64,000 nucleotides of DNA. Source: Thermodesulfovibrionia bacterium (GTDB lineage Bacteria; Nitrospirota; Thermodesulfovibrionia; UBA6902). A program made the translations under genes and the position numbers. The stretch lies in contig CAMYND010000009.1 in assembly GCA_947259645.1 (NCBI GenBank), forward strand, positions 71,241 through 135,240. The letters are read 5' to 3'. Below the pieces are notes generated by a model. The model did no database searches and had not been told where the DNA came from. It worked only from the letters and a program-made list of their open reading frames with translations. This document shows, in pieces, positions 37,806 to 47,530 of this stretch. How positions within the stretch are numbered: the first letter of the stretch is position 1; every line of letters begins with the position of its first letter.

Positions 37806-38147
37806 TTACCCGCAGGATGAACCGCAGCCGGAACCGGATCCGGAACCAGATCCGCATGAAGGAGCTTCCCCTCCTGTCAAAACAAATCCCTGCTTACCAT
37901 CTTCATCAACGAAATGGATTTCCATACCATTCATTTTTTCTGACGTGGCTTTCTCAATGAAAAACTGAACCCCGTTTTTCTCGATGACATCGTCTCCGTC
38001 AGGTGCGTTTTCAACGATATCTATACCGTAAGATGGTCCGCAGCAGCTGCTGCCGGCGGTATAAAACCTGAGTCCCCATCCTGATTTTCCTTCGGCAGTG
38101 AGAATCTCTTTTGTCTTCTCTGCTGCAATATCTGATACTGTTACCAT
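37806..38147 (-). CDS. HesB/IscA-like protein with Cys/Gly/Ser-rich tail
   Basis: LRFYTAGSSCCGPSYGIDIVE fold signature; C-terminus SCGSGSGSGSGCGSSCG. Confidence 0.8.
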   Translation of the reverse strand: MVTVSDIAAEKTKEILTAEGKSGWGLRFYTAGSSCCGPSYGIDIVENAPDGDDVIEKNGVQFFIEKATSEKMNGMEIHFVDEDGKQGFVLTGGEAPSCGSGSGSGSGCGSSCG

Positions 38148-38265
38148 TTGAAACCTCCTTGTTAACCTATATTAAAGGTCCTTTTTTTATAGGGTAATGG
38201 AAAAACGCTAAAAAAGCAAATGAGGCTTAATATTAAAGGGTTAAAGGCGTTATTATACAGGCATA

Positions 38266-39603
38266 TCAACAGGCAGGCTCCTGATGAGGAGGTGACTGAA
38301 CAACAATATTCCGATTCTTCCTTTTTGCCTCGTAGAGTGCTGCATCGGCCCTGGCAATAAAGTCCTCTGCCAGAGAAAGGGAATTGTCGAACTGGGATAT
38401 GCCCACACTTATGGAATAGCCGGTAGACTGGCTGTCATTTATCTGAACGTTTTCTTCAGCGACTCTGGAACGCAGTCTTTCCGCTACCTGCATCCCCACT
38501 TCTATGTCAGTGTGTACAAGAATGATGATAAATTCATCGCCTCCGAATCGGCCCGCAATGTCTGAAGCCCTCAGGGTGTCCTTTATGATCATAGAGGTTC
38601 TCTGGAGGATCTGGTCACCGGCTATGTGGCCGTAGGTATCATTTATCAGCTTAAACTTGTCAATGTCAAACATGATCAGTGACAGGGGGTCGCCATACCG
38701 CCGTGCCCTCTCCATTTCCTCGTTAAGCCGTATATCAATGTGCTGTCTGTTTAAGAGGCCTGTTAACCCGTCTGTCCGTGATATGTGCTTCAGCTTCTGT
38801 ATAAGAGTGTCACGCTCAGCCTCTATCGCCTTTCTCTTTGATATGTCCCGGTACAGAGCAAGAATAAACTTTTTTTCACCAAACTCCATCATGGAAGCGC
38901 TTACTTCAACAGGAAAGACTGATCCGTCTTTTCTTTTATGTGATATTTCCATGCGCAGTTTTTCCCCCTCAAGAATCCGCTTAATGCGTTTCAGGGCCTT
39001 TGCAGCATGCTCAGGTGTGTCGAGGTCTGCTATGGAGAGGCGGAGAAATTCCTCTTTCCTGTATCCATGCATCAGGCTTGCCGCTCTGTTGGCAGAGAGT
39101 ATTTTCCCGGTTTGCGGGCCCTCTGCCTGAAGCACAAAAATGGCATCACCTGATTGCTCAAAGAGTGATCGGTACCGCATTTCACTCCGCTGAAGGGCGC
39201 TCTGAATTTTGTTCTGCCCGGTTATGTTTTTATAGGTTTCAATGATATACAGAACTTCGCCCTGCTGATCCAGTATGGGAGATGCTGTAATCTCTACAAA
39301 AACCCTGTTGTACAGACTGTCAAAGTGAGTATGCTTCAGAGTAACCGGTGCCTTTGTCTTCAGCACTTTATCAAGAGGGCAGGGTATGTTCTTTCCTGAA
39401 CAGGGTCTTTTGCGGTTGTGGGTTACTTCGTAACAGATTTTAGATAAGGGATTGGATGTAATTTTAGCGCCCATCTCAACATGCTTCTTGTTTGTGAGAA
39501 TGACCTGGTAGTTACGGTCTAAAATAATCGTGGGGTCTTCTATATGATTTAATACGGCCTGCAGGAGGTTGCGGGACGTTTCCAGGGAATCTGTACTTAA
39601 CAT
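38266..39603 (-). CDS. PAS-domain GGDEF diguanylate cyclase
   Basis: Two PAS regions; DGLTGLLNR and GRFGGDEFIIIL active site. Confidence 0.93.
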   Translation of the reverse strand: MLSTDSLETSRNLLQAVLNHIEDPTIILDRNYQVILTNKKHVEMGAKITSNPLSKICYEVTHNRKRPCSGKNIPCPLDKVLKTKAPVTLKHTHFDSLYNRVFVEITASPILDQQGEVLYIIETYKNITGQNKIQSALQRSEMRYRSLFEQSGDAIFVLQAEGPQTGKILSANRAASLMHGYRKEEFLRLSIADLDTPEHAAKALKRIKRILEGEKLRMEISHKRKDGSVFPVEVSASMMEFGEKKFILALYRDISKRKAIEAERDTLIQKLKHISRTDGLTGLLNRQHIDIRLNEEMERARRYGDPLSLIMFDIDKFKLINDTYGHIAGDQILQRTSMIIKDTLRASDIAGRFGGDEFIIILVHTDIEVGMQVAERLRSRVAEENVQINDSQSTGYSISVGISQFDNSLSLAEDFIARADAALYEAKRKNRNIVVQSPPHQEPAC

Positions 39604-39850
39604 TTATTCATCCTGGGATATCCTGTTCATCATACGCATATCCGTCACTTCATCCAACGCCCCTGGAAGAGGGCTGAGTCCCCACATAAACATCTTACTT
39701 TATATAGTCTATCATGGAGTCTTCAATTGTGCAAAAACCACCGGGACCTGTCCATTATGCCCCTGTCCGCAATCTTGATATCCGTCTCAAAAAATATCAT
39801 GAAAAGGTATACTTACTCATAAAAAGCGAGGTGAAATATCCCACGATAAT

Positions 39851-40330
39851 ATGGACCCGATTTCTGACAGCGTAAAATATATTCATGACCTTTTCAGCAC
39901 AAAGAGACTGACGCTCTCTGCTGCTGAATCATGTACCGGCGGTCTTGTCAGCCACTGCATAACAGACCGTCCCGGTGCCAGTATGTTTTTTAAAGGTGCT
40001 GTTGTTGCATATTCAGCGGAAATGAAAGAGTCTGTGCTTGGCGTCTCCCCGGAAACCATAAGAAAACATGGTGTGGTGAGCCGGGAGACCGCATGTGAAA
40101 TGGCGGAAAGAGTTCGTCTTTTCATGAAAACAGACTGTTCAGTGTCAGCAACAGGCAATCTCGGGCCTGAGGTGCTTGAAAGCAAAGAAAAAGGAGAGGT
40201 ATACATAGCTGCAAGTATGGAGGGCAGGACTATCTCAAAAAAACTCATGCTCACGGGTGACCGCACAAGCAACAAGGAAGAGGCATCCCATGAGGCGTTG
40301 AACCTGATACTGGAACTCTTTAAAGACTAA
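39851..40330 (+). CDS. CinA C-terminal domain (nicotinamide-nucleotide amidohydrolase) protein
   Basis: TLSAAESCTGGLVSHCITDRPGASMFFKGAVVAYS. Confidence 0.92.
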   Translation: MDPISDSVKYIHDLFSTKRLTLSAAESCTGGLVSHCITDRPGASMFFKGAVVAYSAEMKESVLGVSPETIRKHGVVSRETACEMAERVRLFMKTDCSVSATGNLGPEVLESKEKGEVYIAASMEGRTISKKLMLTGDRTSNKEEASHEALNLILELFKD

Positions 40331-40363
40331 AAACAAGGGCCAGTACAGGAACGTTAAATCACT

Positions 40364-42388
40364 ATGCCGAAGAGTTCAGACAAAACAAAGCAACAGATTG
40401 AACGGCTTGTCAAAGACCTTAACGATCATTGTTATCAATACCATGTGCTCGATTCTCCTGTGATATCAGACAGTGAGTATGACCTCCTGTACAGAGAGCT
40501 GAAAGATCTTGAAGAACGTTCCGGTTACAGCCCGCCTGATTCCCCGACGCGGCGTATTGGAGCTCCGCCCCTTGAAAAGTTTGAGAAAGTGAACCATACA
40601 ATGCCCATGCTGTCTTTGGGTAATGCTTTTTCCTATGATGAGGTCAGGGAGTTTGAGCAGAGAATTAAACGGTATCTTAAAACTGATGAAAACATCCTTT
40701 ATACTGTTGAGCCGAAATATGACGGGCTAGCCATTGAACTTACCTACAAAAAGGGGCTCCTCCACAGGGCATCGACACGAGGGGACGGCTCTGTCGGCGA
40801 GGACGTCACTGACAATATAAAGACCATTAAAGCCGTTCCCCTGAAAATAGTGGGAGACAGTGTGCCCGAGGTAATTGATATACGCGGTGAAGTATATATT
40901 GACATCAGGGAGTTTGAGGCATTGAACAGGGAGCGGGAGGAGCAGGGCGCCCCTGCCTTTGCAAATCCGAGAAACGCTGCCGCCGGCTCAATACGGCAGC
41001 TTGACTCTTCCATTACAGCGGGCAGAAAGCTGCATCTGGCCTGCTATGGGATTGGCTTTGTTCAGGGTAGTGCATTTAACAGCCAAAGGGAATTTATTCA
41101 GTGGCTGAAAGGAGCCCGTTTTCCAACACCCTCCGGCATGCAGCCGGCAGAGGGAATTGAGAACGTAATCAAAGCGGTACAGAACATTGAAGAGCGCAGA
41201 GATACATATCCTTTTGAGACTGACGGCGCGGTAATTAAGGTTGACAGTTTTGATACCCAGAAAAGGCTTGGCATGAAAACAAGAGAGCCCCGGTGGGCAA
41301 TTGCGTACAAATTCCCTGCCCACAGGGGGGTTACACAAATAAAAAACATTCTTGCCAGCGTGGGGCGAACAGGGACAATTACTCCGGTGGCCCTTCTTGA
41401 ACCGGTCCGGATCGGTGGTGTTACTGTTTCGCGTTCTACCCTGCACAACTGGGATGAACTGGAAAGAAAAGACATTCGCATTGGCGACACGGTTATTGTT
41501 GAGAGGGCCGGTGATGTCATCCCTCATGTTATCGCGGTAAGCAAGGACAAAAGAACCGGGGAGGAGAAAGTTTTTCATCCTCCTGAAAACTGCCCTGTCT
41601 GTGGATCCGCAGTTGAGAAGGGGGAAGGTGAGGTCGCATTCCGGTGTATTGGGCTGAACTGTGCTGCACAGGTTCAGGAGCGTATCAAGCATTATTCCTC
41701 AAGGTCTGCCATGGACATTGAAGGCCTCGGGGAAAAGATCGTTGCTCTTTTATTTTCGGAAAAACTGGTAGGCCACTTTTCGGATATTTACACATTAAAA
41801 AAAGAAGACCTCCTTAACCTTCCGCGGTTTGCTGAGAAGTCAGCTCAAAACCTCATTAACGCGATCGATAAAAGCAAATCAACCACCCTTGCCAGGTTCC
41901 TCTATTCACTGGGAATTATCCATGTTGGAGAGTATGCCGCGAAGCTTCTTGCAAGACATTTTGAGAAACTTGATGATCTGTATAGGGTAAAAGCAGAAAA
42001 GATCATAACGATCAAGCAGATAGGAGAAAAAATCGCTGCATCACTGGAGAAATTTTTTAACGATGAAGAAAATCTGCAGACGTTTGAAACATTGAAGTCA
42101 TTTGGGCTGAACCTGTCAAACCCTGACTTCAAAGGCATGGAAGAGGAAGCACTTCCCTTGGAGGGTATTACCTTTGTAATAACAGGAACAATGCCTGTAG
42201 CGAGAAAGGAAATTGAGGAAGACATTGAACGACTGGGAGGACGCGCCTCAGGGTCTGTTTCAAAAAAAACCGATTACCTTGTGGCCGGTGAATCCCCCGG
42301 CTCTAAACTGGCAAAGGCCAGGGCTCTTGGTGTTAAAACAATATCCTATGATGAGTTGTTAGAGATGCTGAAAATAAGGGCGGGCTAA
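40364..42388 (+). CDS. ligA: NAD-dependent DNA ligase
   Basis: KYDGLAIELTY adenylation motif, zinc-finger cysteines, HhH and BRCT domains; 674 aa. Confidence 0.97.
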   Translation: MPKSSDKTKQQIERLVKDLNDHCYQYHVLDSPVISDSEYDLLYRELKDLEERSGYSPPDSPTRRIGAPPLEKFEKVNHTMPMLSLGNAFSYDEVREFEQRIKRYLKTDENILYTVEPKYDGLAIELTYKKGLLHRASTRGDGSVGEDVTDNIKTIKAVPLKIVGDSVPEVIDIRGEVYIDIREFEALNREREEQGAPAFANPRNAAAGSIRQLDSSITAGRKLHLACYGIGFVQGSAFNSQREFIQWLKGARFPTPSGMQPAEGIENVIKAVQNIEERRDTYPFETDGAVIKVDSFDTQKRLGMKTREPRWAIAYKFPAHRGVTQIKNILASVGRTGTITPVALLEPVRIGGVTVSRSTLHNWDELERKDIRIGDTVIVERAGDVIPHVIAVSKDKRTGEEKVFHPPENCPVCGSAVEKGEGEVAFRCIGLNCAAQVQERIKHYSSRSAMDIEGLGEKIVALLFSEKLVGHFSDIYTLKKEDLLNLPRFAEKSAQNLINAIDKSKSTTLARFLYSLGIIHVGEYAAKLLARHFEKLDDLYRVKAEKIITIKQIGEKIAASLEKFFNDEENLQTFETLKSFGLNLSNPDFKGMEEEALPLEGITFVITGTMPVARKEIEEDIERLGGRASGSVSKKTDYLVAGESPGSKLAKARALGVKTISYDELLEMLKIRAG

Positions 42389-42436
42389 AGTAAGAAAAGA
42401 AAATTACCGAAGAAGCATATGAAGAGACATCTTACT

Positions 42437-42473
42437 TCAGTATTTTGACATTGCTATCAGTATTTTGACATTG
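42437..42473 (+). repeat. 17-nt direct repeat at 20-nt period
   Basis: tcagtattttgacattg at 42437-42453 and 42457-42473, each containing TTGACA. Confidence 0.85.
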
Positions 42474-42499
42474 TTGAAGCAAAGAGGGTATTTTTATAC

Positions 42500-43066
42500 A
42501 TGGCCGTAGAAAGTTATAAGAAATGGATAGTAAGCGGAATTGTCATTCTTTTTGCACTGATCGTAATATTTGCGGTTATGTCAAGTTCACCCTATAAGCC
42601 GGAAAACAGCGCCCGCACCTCGACCCAGCGGTCTGCTCCTCCTCCCGGCCTCATCCTTGAGTCGAACCTGAACAAGGTTATTCCTCTTGAAGAACTGGAT
42701 GGGGACATGAATGACCCGCAGTCCCTCGCCCTGTTGGGAGATAAATATTTTGAAAACAGTAATTTCCCTCAGGCAATTGAAATATACAAAAAAGTTCTGG
42801 AGCTCAATCCTGATGACATAGACACCTATAATGACCTGGGATTGGCCTACCACTATGTCAGGAAGTCTGATCTTGCAGCGGAAACCCTGAAAAAAGGAAT
42901 AGAAAAAATGCCCACCTTTCAGAGGATACGTCTGAGCCTTGGATTCGTTCTTATGTCAGCTGATAAAAATGAAGAGGCAAAGTTGGTTCTGAAAGAGGCG
43001 GCCGAATTGGAACCGGGGTCTGAGATTGGACAGGAAGCAACCCGCATGTTAGGCCTTATTAAATAG
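42500..43066 (+). CDS. Membrane-anchored TPR protein
   Basis: N-terminal TM segment; NFPQAIEIYKKVLELNPDDIDTYNDLGLAYHYV. Confidence 0.85.
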   Translation: MAVESYKKWIVSGIVILFALIVIFAVMSSSPYKPENSARTSTQRSAPPPGLILESNLNKVIPLEELDGDMNDPQSLALLGDKYFENSNFPQAIEIYKKVLELNPDDIDTYNDLGLAYHYVRKSDLAAETLKKGIEKMPTFQRIRLSLGFVLMSADKNEEAKLVLKEAAELEPGSEIGQEATRMLGLIK

Positions 43067-43083
43067 CATTTCTGCAGACGAAA

Positions 43084-43215
43084 TTACTCTGCTATATAAA
43101 AGGCATACGAAAAGTATTGATAGTATTCTCCGAGGTAGAGGCTCTGCTCATGGGGCGACGTAATTCCCAACTTTTCAAGCTCAGAAATAATTTCAGATTG
43201 TGAAAGACCTGTCAT
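43084..43215 (-). CDS. Small ORF, 43 aa, uncharacterised
   Basis: MTGLSQSEIISELEKLGITSPHEQSLYLGEYYQYFSYAFYIAE* preceded by GGAGGAGAAA; absent from the track. Confidence 0.5.
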   Translation of the reverse strand: MTGLSQSEIISELEKLGITSPHEQSLYLGEYYQYFSYAFYIAE

Positions 43216-43667
43216 TTTCTCCTCCTGACTTCTTTTAAGCATATCTCATGCCAGAGTCTGTGTCCTTTTCAATGGGAACTTAAGACCTGGTTTCGTCACT
43301 ATCGGCAGACTGTTTAAACAAATGAGCAGAGTTTTTTTAATGATAAAATGAGGAGTTATCTTAAAAGCAGCTGTCCAGGGCTGGTTGAAGCAAAAACCGC
43401 AACAGGGGTATAGGATAAGACGCGTAACCGAGCAGTTTATTCCGGGGGAGAGGGAAAGGCTGGATCGTATTGATTTTGCGACATAATGTGTGAATTATTC
43501 AACAGCATGAGAGGATTCCGGCGATCTGCCCCGACGAGACGATGGTGAATGCCCGTATCTCGCTGCTGCAAACTGAACATACAGTGATAATTGACTTTTG
43601 GCTTTGAAATCTATTATATAAGTAGTTGGCTTTTAACAGTAATTAAAATTATATATGAGGTGCCAAG

Positions 43668-45581
43668 ATGACTAAAACAAACCTGGAGTTCAAAACAGAG
43701 GTAAAGCAGCTTTTGGATCTGATGATCCATTCTCTCTATTCCCATAAGGATATTTTCCTGAGAGAGCTTATTTCCAACGCGTCAGATGCCATAGATAAGG
43801 TGAGATATGATTCACTGACTGACAGCGGCAAGATGGAAGTTGAAGGAGACTGGAAGATAAAAATTACCGCGGATAAAGAGGTCGGTACCCTTACGGTAAG
43901 CGACAGCGGGATCGGAATGACCAAGGATGAAATTATTCAGTCCCTGGGAACGATCGCCCACTCCGGGACCAAGGAGTTTCTTGCTGCGTTGCAGACCAAG
44001 GAGGTCAAGGAAAACCCTGATCTCATAGGGCAGTTTGGTGTGGGATTTTATTCCTCCTATATGGTTGCTGACAGGGTAACGGTTGTATCCAGAAAAGCGG
44101 GGACAGACAGTAAGAGCGGTGTGAAGTGGGAATCCACAGCAGACGGTTTTTTCACTGTCGAGGAGATGGAGAAAGAAAAAAACGGAACAGATGTTACCCT
44201 CCATCTCAAGGAAGAAGAGAAGAAGTATCTCGAAGAGTGGGAGATACGGAGCGTCATAAAGAAATATTCGGACTTCATTGAACACCCTGTTGTTATGGAT
44301 GTTGAAAAGGAAAAAGAGAGTGAGCTGCAAAAGGGTGAGAAGGTAAAGATCAGGGAAGAGGAGATACTGAATTCCCGGAAAGCGATATGGCTCAAGGACA
44401 AATCACAGGTCTCAGAAGAGGAATACAACGAGTTCTACAAGCACGTCTCTCATGATTTCACGAATCCGGCGAAGACAATCCATTTCAGGGCGGAAGGCAC
44501 ATCCGAGTTTTCAGCACTCCTCTATATTCCGGCGACACAGCCCTTTGATATTTTTTACAAGGAATACAAGATGGGGCCCACGCTCTATGTAAAAAGGGTG
44601 CAGATTATGGACCACTGCGAGGAACTGATACCCAGGTACCTGAGGTTTGTCAAAGGCGTTGTTGAATCATCAGACCTTCCCCTGAATGTCTCAAGGGAGA
44701 TCCTCCAGTCAAATCGCCAGATAGAAATTATCAATAAAAATGTGACCAAGAAAGTTCTCGATACGCTGGCTGACATGAAGAAAAATGAGTATGACAAATA
44801 CTTGTCTTTCTACAGGGAGTTCGGCAGAATCCTGAAGGAAGGCATTCATTTTGATTTTTCAAAAAAAGAAGTCATCTCAGACCTGATCCTGTTCCAGTCA
44901 ACCAATAATGCTGCTGACACCTTTGTTTCGCTTCAGGAATATACTGACGCCATGAAGGAAGGTCAGGAGGAAATTTACTATATTACAGGGGCATCTTTCG
45001 ATGAAGTGAAAAAATCACCATACCTCGAGGCATTTAAGGAAAAGGGGTATGACGTGCTCGTTATGCTCGATGAAATTGATGATTTTATCGTCGGCGGTCT
45101 CGATTACAAGGGCAAGAAGTTTAAGTCAGCGACAAAGGGAGAAATCAGCCTCGACAAAGAGGATGTTGAGAAAAAGAAAGGCGCGGAGAAGAAATACAAA
45201 GCCATCATAGAGCTCATAAAGGACCAGCTCAAGGACGATGTCAAGGACGTCAGGCTCTCAGGAAGGCTGAAAGACACCGCATGCTGCCTCGTTGGCGATG
45301 ATGGGGATATGGATCCCCAGATGGAAAAGCTGATGAAGGCAATGGGGCAGAACGTCCCCGAGGGCAAGCGGATACTTGAGATAAACGCTGCTCATCCGAT
45401 TTTTGAGGCAATGAACAGGCTCTTTGAAAAAGAGCAGAAGAGCATTGTATTGAAGGAGTACATAACGCTTCTCTATGATCAGGCCCTTCTCCTGGAAGGC
45501 TCCAAACCCAAGGACCCCGCTGCCTTTGCAAGCGCTATCACCAAACTCATGGTCAAGGATGTGGAGAGCACGGTCTTATAG
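43668..45581 (+). CDS. htpG: Molecular chaperone HtpG (Hsp90)
   Basis: HSLYSHKDIFLRELISNASDAIDKVRY, GTIAHSGTKEF, IGQFGVGFYSSYMVAD. Confidence 0.97.
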   Translation: MTKTNLEFKTEVKQLLDLMIHSLYSHKDIFLRELISNASDAIDKVRYDSLTDSGKMEVEGDWKIKITADKEVGTLTVSDSGIGMTKDEIIQSLGTIAHSGTKEFLAALQTKEVKENPDLIGQFGVGFYSSYMVADRVTVVSRKAGTDSKSGVKWESTADGFFTVEEMEKEKNGTDVTLHLKEEEKKYLEEWEIRSVIKKYSDFIEHPVVMDVEKEKESELQKGEKVKIREEEILNSRKAIWLKDKSQVSEEEYNEFYKHVSHDFTNPAKTIHFRAEGTSEFSALLYIPATQPFDIFYKEYKMGPTLYVKRVQIMDHCEELIPRYLRFVKGVVESSDLPLNVSREILQSNRQIEIINKNVTKKVLDTLADMKKNEYDKYLSFYREFGRILKEGIHFDFSKKEVISDLILFQSTNNAADTFVSLQEYTDAMKEGQEEIYYITGASFDEVKKSPYLEAFKEKGYDVLVMLDEIDDFIVGGLDYKGKKFKSATKGEISLDKEDVEKKKGAEKKYKAIIELIKDQLKDDVKDVRLSGRLKDTACCLVGDDGDMDPQMEKLMKAMGQNVPEGKRILEINAAHPIFEAMNRLFEKEQKSIVLKEYITLLYDQALLLEGSKPKDPAAFASAITKLMVKDVESTVL

Positions 45582-45601
45582 AAGGGGACAGTCTTCCCAG
45601 G

Positions 45602-46333
45602 TTATCCCCCTTTCTGCCTGGATATTTCATGGGCAAAGATTGCGAAAGCCATTGCCACATTTAAGGAAAGCTGCACGCCTTTCATCGGGAGTGTAGTTTT
45701 CAGATCAAGATGCTTATGAATGCCATAGCGTATTCCCTTTCCTTCTGTGCCAAGGACAAGACAGAGGGGGAAGGGCAGAGACAGCCTGTTTATATTTTCT
45801 CCCCCTTCAACAACAGTCCCCACGACCCAGTAGCCTGCTGTCTTTGCCTTCAGCAACGCGTTCGTCATGTTCGTGACCATGGACACGGGTACAAAGTTTT
45901 CACCGCCTGATGCGACATGAATTACCGTGTCATTGACCGAGCAGGAACCATGCTCAGGTATGACCAGCCCAAACTTGCTGAAACAGGCTGCAGTGCGCAT
46001 GATTGAGCCAAGATTATGAGGGTCATTCAAACTGTCCAGAAAAACTAAAGAAAGCTGTTCATCCAGACCTTTTCTCAGCATTTTCTCCAATGGTATATAC
46101 TGATAGCTGTCTGTTTCCGCGACAATTCCCTGCAGACGGTCCGCCTTCTTGACTTTGAGGAGACTGCTTTCATTGAGAGTTTTTAAAGGGATTTTTTTTG
46201 ACTTTATCAAGTCGATTATCTGGGGGGCATTGAAGTTATCCTGGATAAAGACCTGCCGAATGCTCTTCGGGTCTGCTTTCAGCCGCTCAGTAACTGAATT
46301 TTTACCATACAGGTAGGTTTTATTTCTTGCCAA
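45602..46333 (-). CDS. rlmB: TrmH/RlmB-family rRNA 2'-O-methyltransferase
   Basis: LDSLNDPHNLGSIMRTAACF, LVLGTEGKGIR, LSLNVAMAFAIFAHEISRQ. Confidence 0.88.
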   Translation of the reverse strand: MARNKTYLYGKNSVTERLKADPKSIRQVFIQDNFNAPQIIDLIKSKKIPLKTLNESSLLKVKKADRLQGIVAETDSYQYIPLEKMLRKGLDEQLSLVFLDSLNDPHNLGSIMRTAACFSKFGLVIPEHGSCSVNDTVIHVASGGENFVPVSMVTNMTNALLKAKTAGYWVVGTVVEGGENINRLSLPFPLCLVLGTEGKGIRYGIHKHLDLKTTLPMKGVQLSLNVAMAFAIFAHEISRQKGG

Positions 46334-46552
46334 CTATTCCTCCGGTGTTCAGTGTATAATAACAGCGAATCTATCCAAGTTAATGGAAAGTCAGGAAAGA
46401 AGTCAAGACAGGTTATCATCGATACAGTGTCTCCGGCTGATTATTTCCAGAGGTCTTCTGTCTTCAGACGCTTTCATGGCTTTTTTCAGTGACAGTTGTA
46501 ATTTAACTGTATATTTATTACTATTTCACTATCTTAATGAAGGAGGAAGGAC

Positions 46553-47530
46553 ATGGATCAACAACCATTTGATTTAAAAAACGTTAAAGTGCCTCAGCTT
46601 AATCCCAAGGCATTATCTGCTATTGTCGTTATCGTACTGATTTTGAGCTTTGTATCATCGTTGTGGTTTACTGTTGAGCCTGAAGAGGTGGGCATTGTTT
46701 TACAATTTGGCAAGTATACCCGGACCGTAAACCCCGGACTGAACTTTAAACTGCCGTTCGGGATTGAGGAGGTAATCAAGGTGCCCGTAGAAAGGCAGTT
46801 AAAGCTTGAATTTGGCTTCAGGTCATCGGTGCCCGGCGTCAGAACAAGTTATGCAAACACTAAATTCCAGGAAGAGTCCCTGCTTCTTACCGGAGACCTC
46901 AATGCCGCAGAGGTTGAATGGATTGTTCAGTACCGTATTAAAGACCCCTTTCAGTACTTGTTTAGAGTGAGGAACGCTGAGCAGACCTTCAGGGACATCA
47001 ATGAGGCTATCATGCGCGGGATCGTAGGTGACCGCACCGTTGATGAAGTAATAACGTTTGGACGACAGGAAGTAGCGGATGCTGTCAGTGTAAAGATACA
47101 GGAGCTGTGTGATCAGTATGAACTGGGGATCAAGGTGGACCAGGTAGTACTGCAGGACGCGAACGCTCCGGGCCCGGTACAGCCGGCCTTTAACGAAGTC
47201 AACGAAGCTGAGCAGGAAAAGGAAAAATTGATAAATCAGGCAAAGTCGGAATATAACAAGTTTATTCCCAGAGCGCGCGGTATAGCGGAAAAAACCATTG
47301 AGGAAGCCAAGGGATATGCCCTGGAAAGGGTAAACAGGGCGCGAGGGGAAGCTTCGAAATTTGACTCTATTTATGCGGAATACATAAAGGCAAAAGATGT
47401 GACTCGACAGCGCATTTACCTGGAAACGATGAACGATGTTATGCAGAATGTCGGGCGGAAACTGATAACCGATGAGACTGCATCTGGAATATTGCCGTTA
47501 TTTCAGTTTGACAAGAAGGAGGTGAAATAA
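46553..47530 (+). CDS. hflK: HflK-like SPFH/band-7 membrane protein
   Basis: EEVGIVLQFGKYTRTVNPGLNFKLPF; followed immediately by hflC. Confidence 0.92.
   Translation: MDQQPFDLKNVKVPQLNPKALSAIVVIVLILSFVSSLWFTVEPEEVGIVLQFGKYTRTVNPGLNFKLPFGIEEVIKVPVERQLKLEFGFRSSVPGVRTSYANTKFQEESLLLTGDLNAAEVEWIVQYRIKDPFQYLFRVRNAEQTFRDINEAIMRGIVGDRTVDEVITFGRQEVADAVSVKIQELCDQYELGIKVDQVVLQDANAPGPVQPAFNEVNEAEQEKEKLINQAKSEYNKFIPRARGIAEKTIEEAKGYALERVNRARGEASKFDSIYAEYIKAKDVTRQRIYLETMNDVMQNVGRKLITDETASGILPLFQFDKKEVK

Noticed and set aside
37806-38147. HesB-like gene as a second selenoprotein
   Set aside because: HesB-like selenoproteins are known, but this one has Cys codons throughout (SSCCGPSYG) and no in-frame TGA.
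40988-41692. 234-aa minus-strand ORF inside ligA
   Set aside because: Antisense to a clear DNA ligase; no motifs.
43320-43600. Possible decayed gene upstream of htpG (frame reading VQGWLKQKPQQGYRIRRVTEQFIPGERERLDRIDFAT)
   Set aside because: Short open frame without a recognisable family; could be chance, and cannot be supported without a search.
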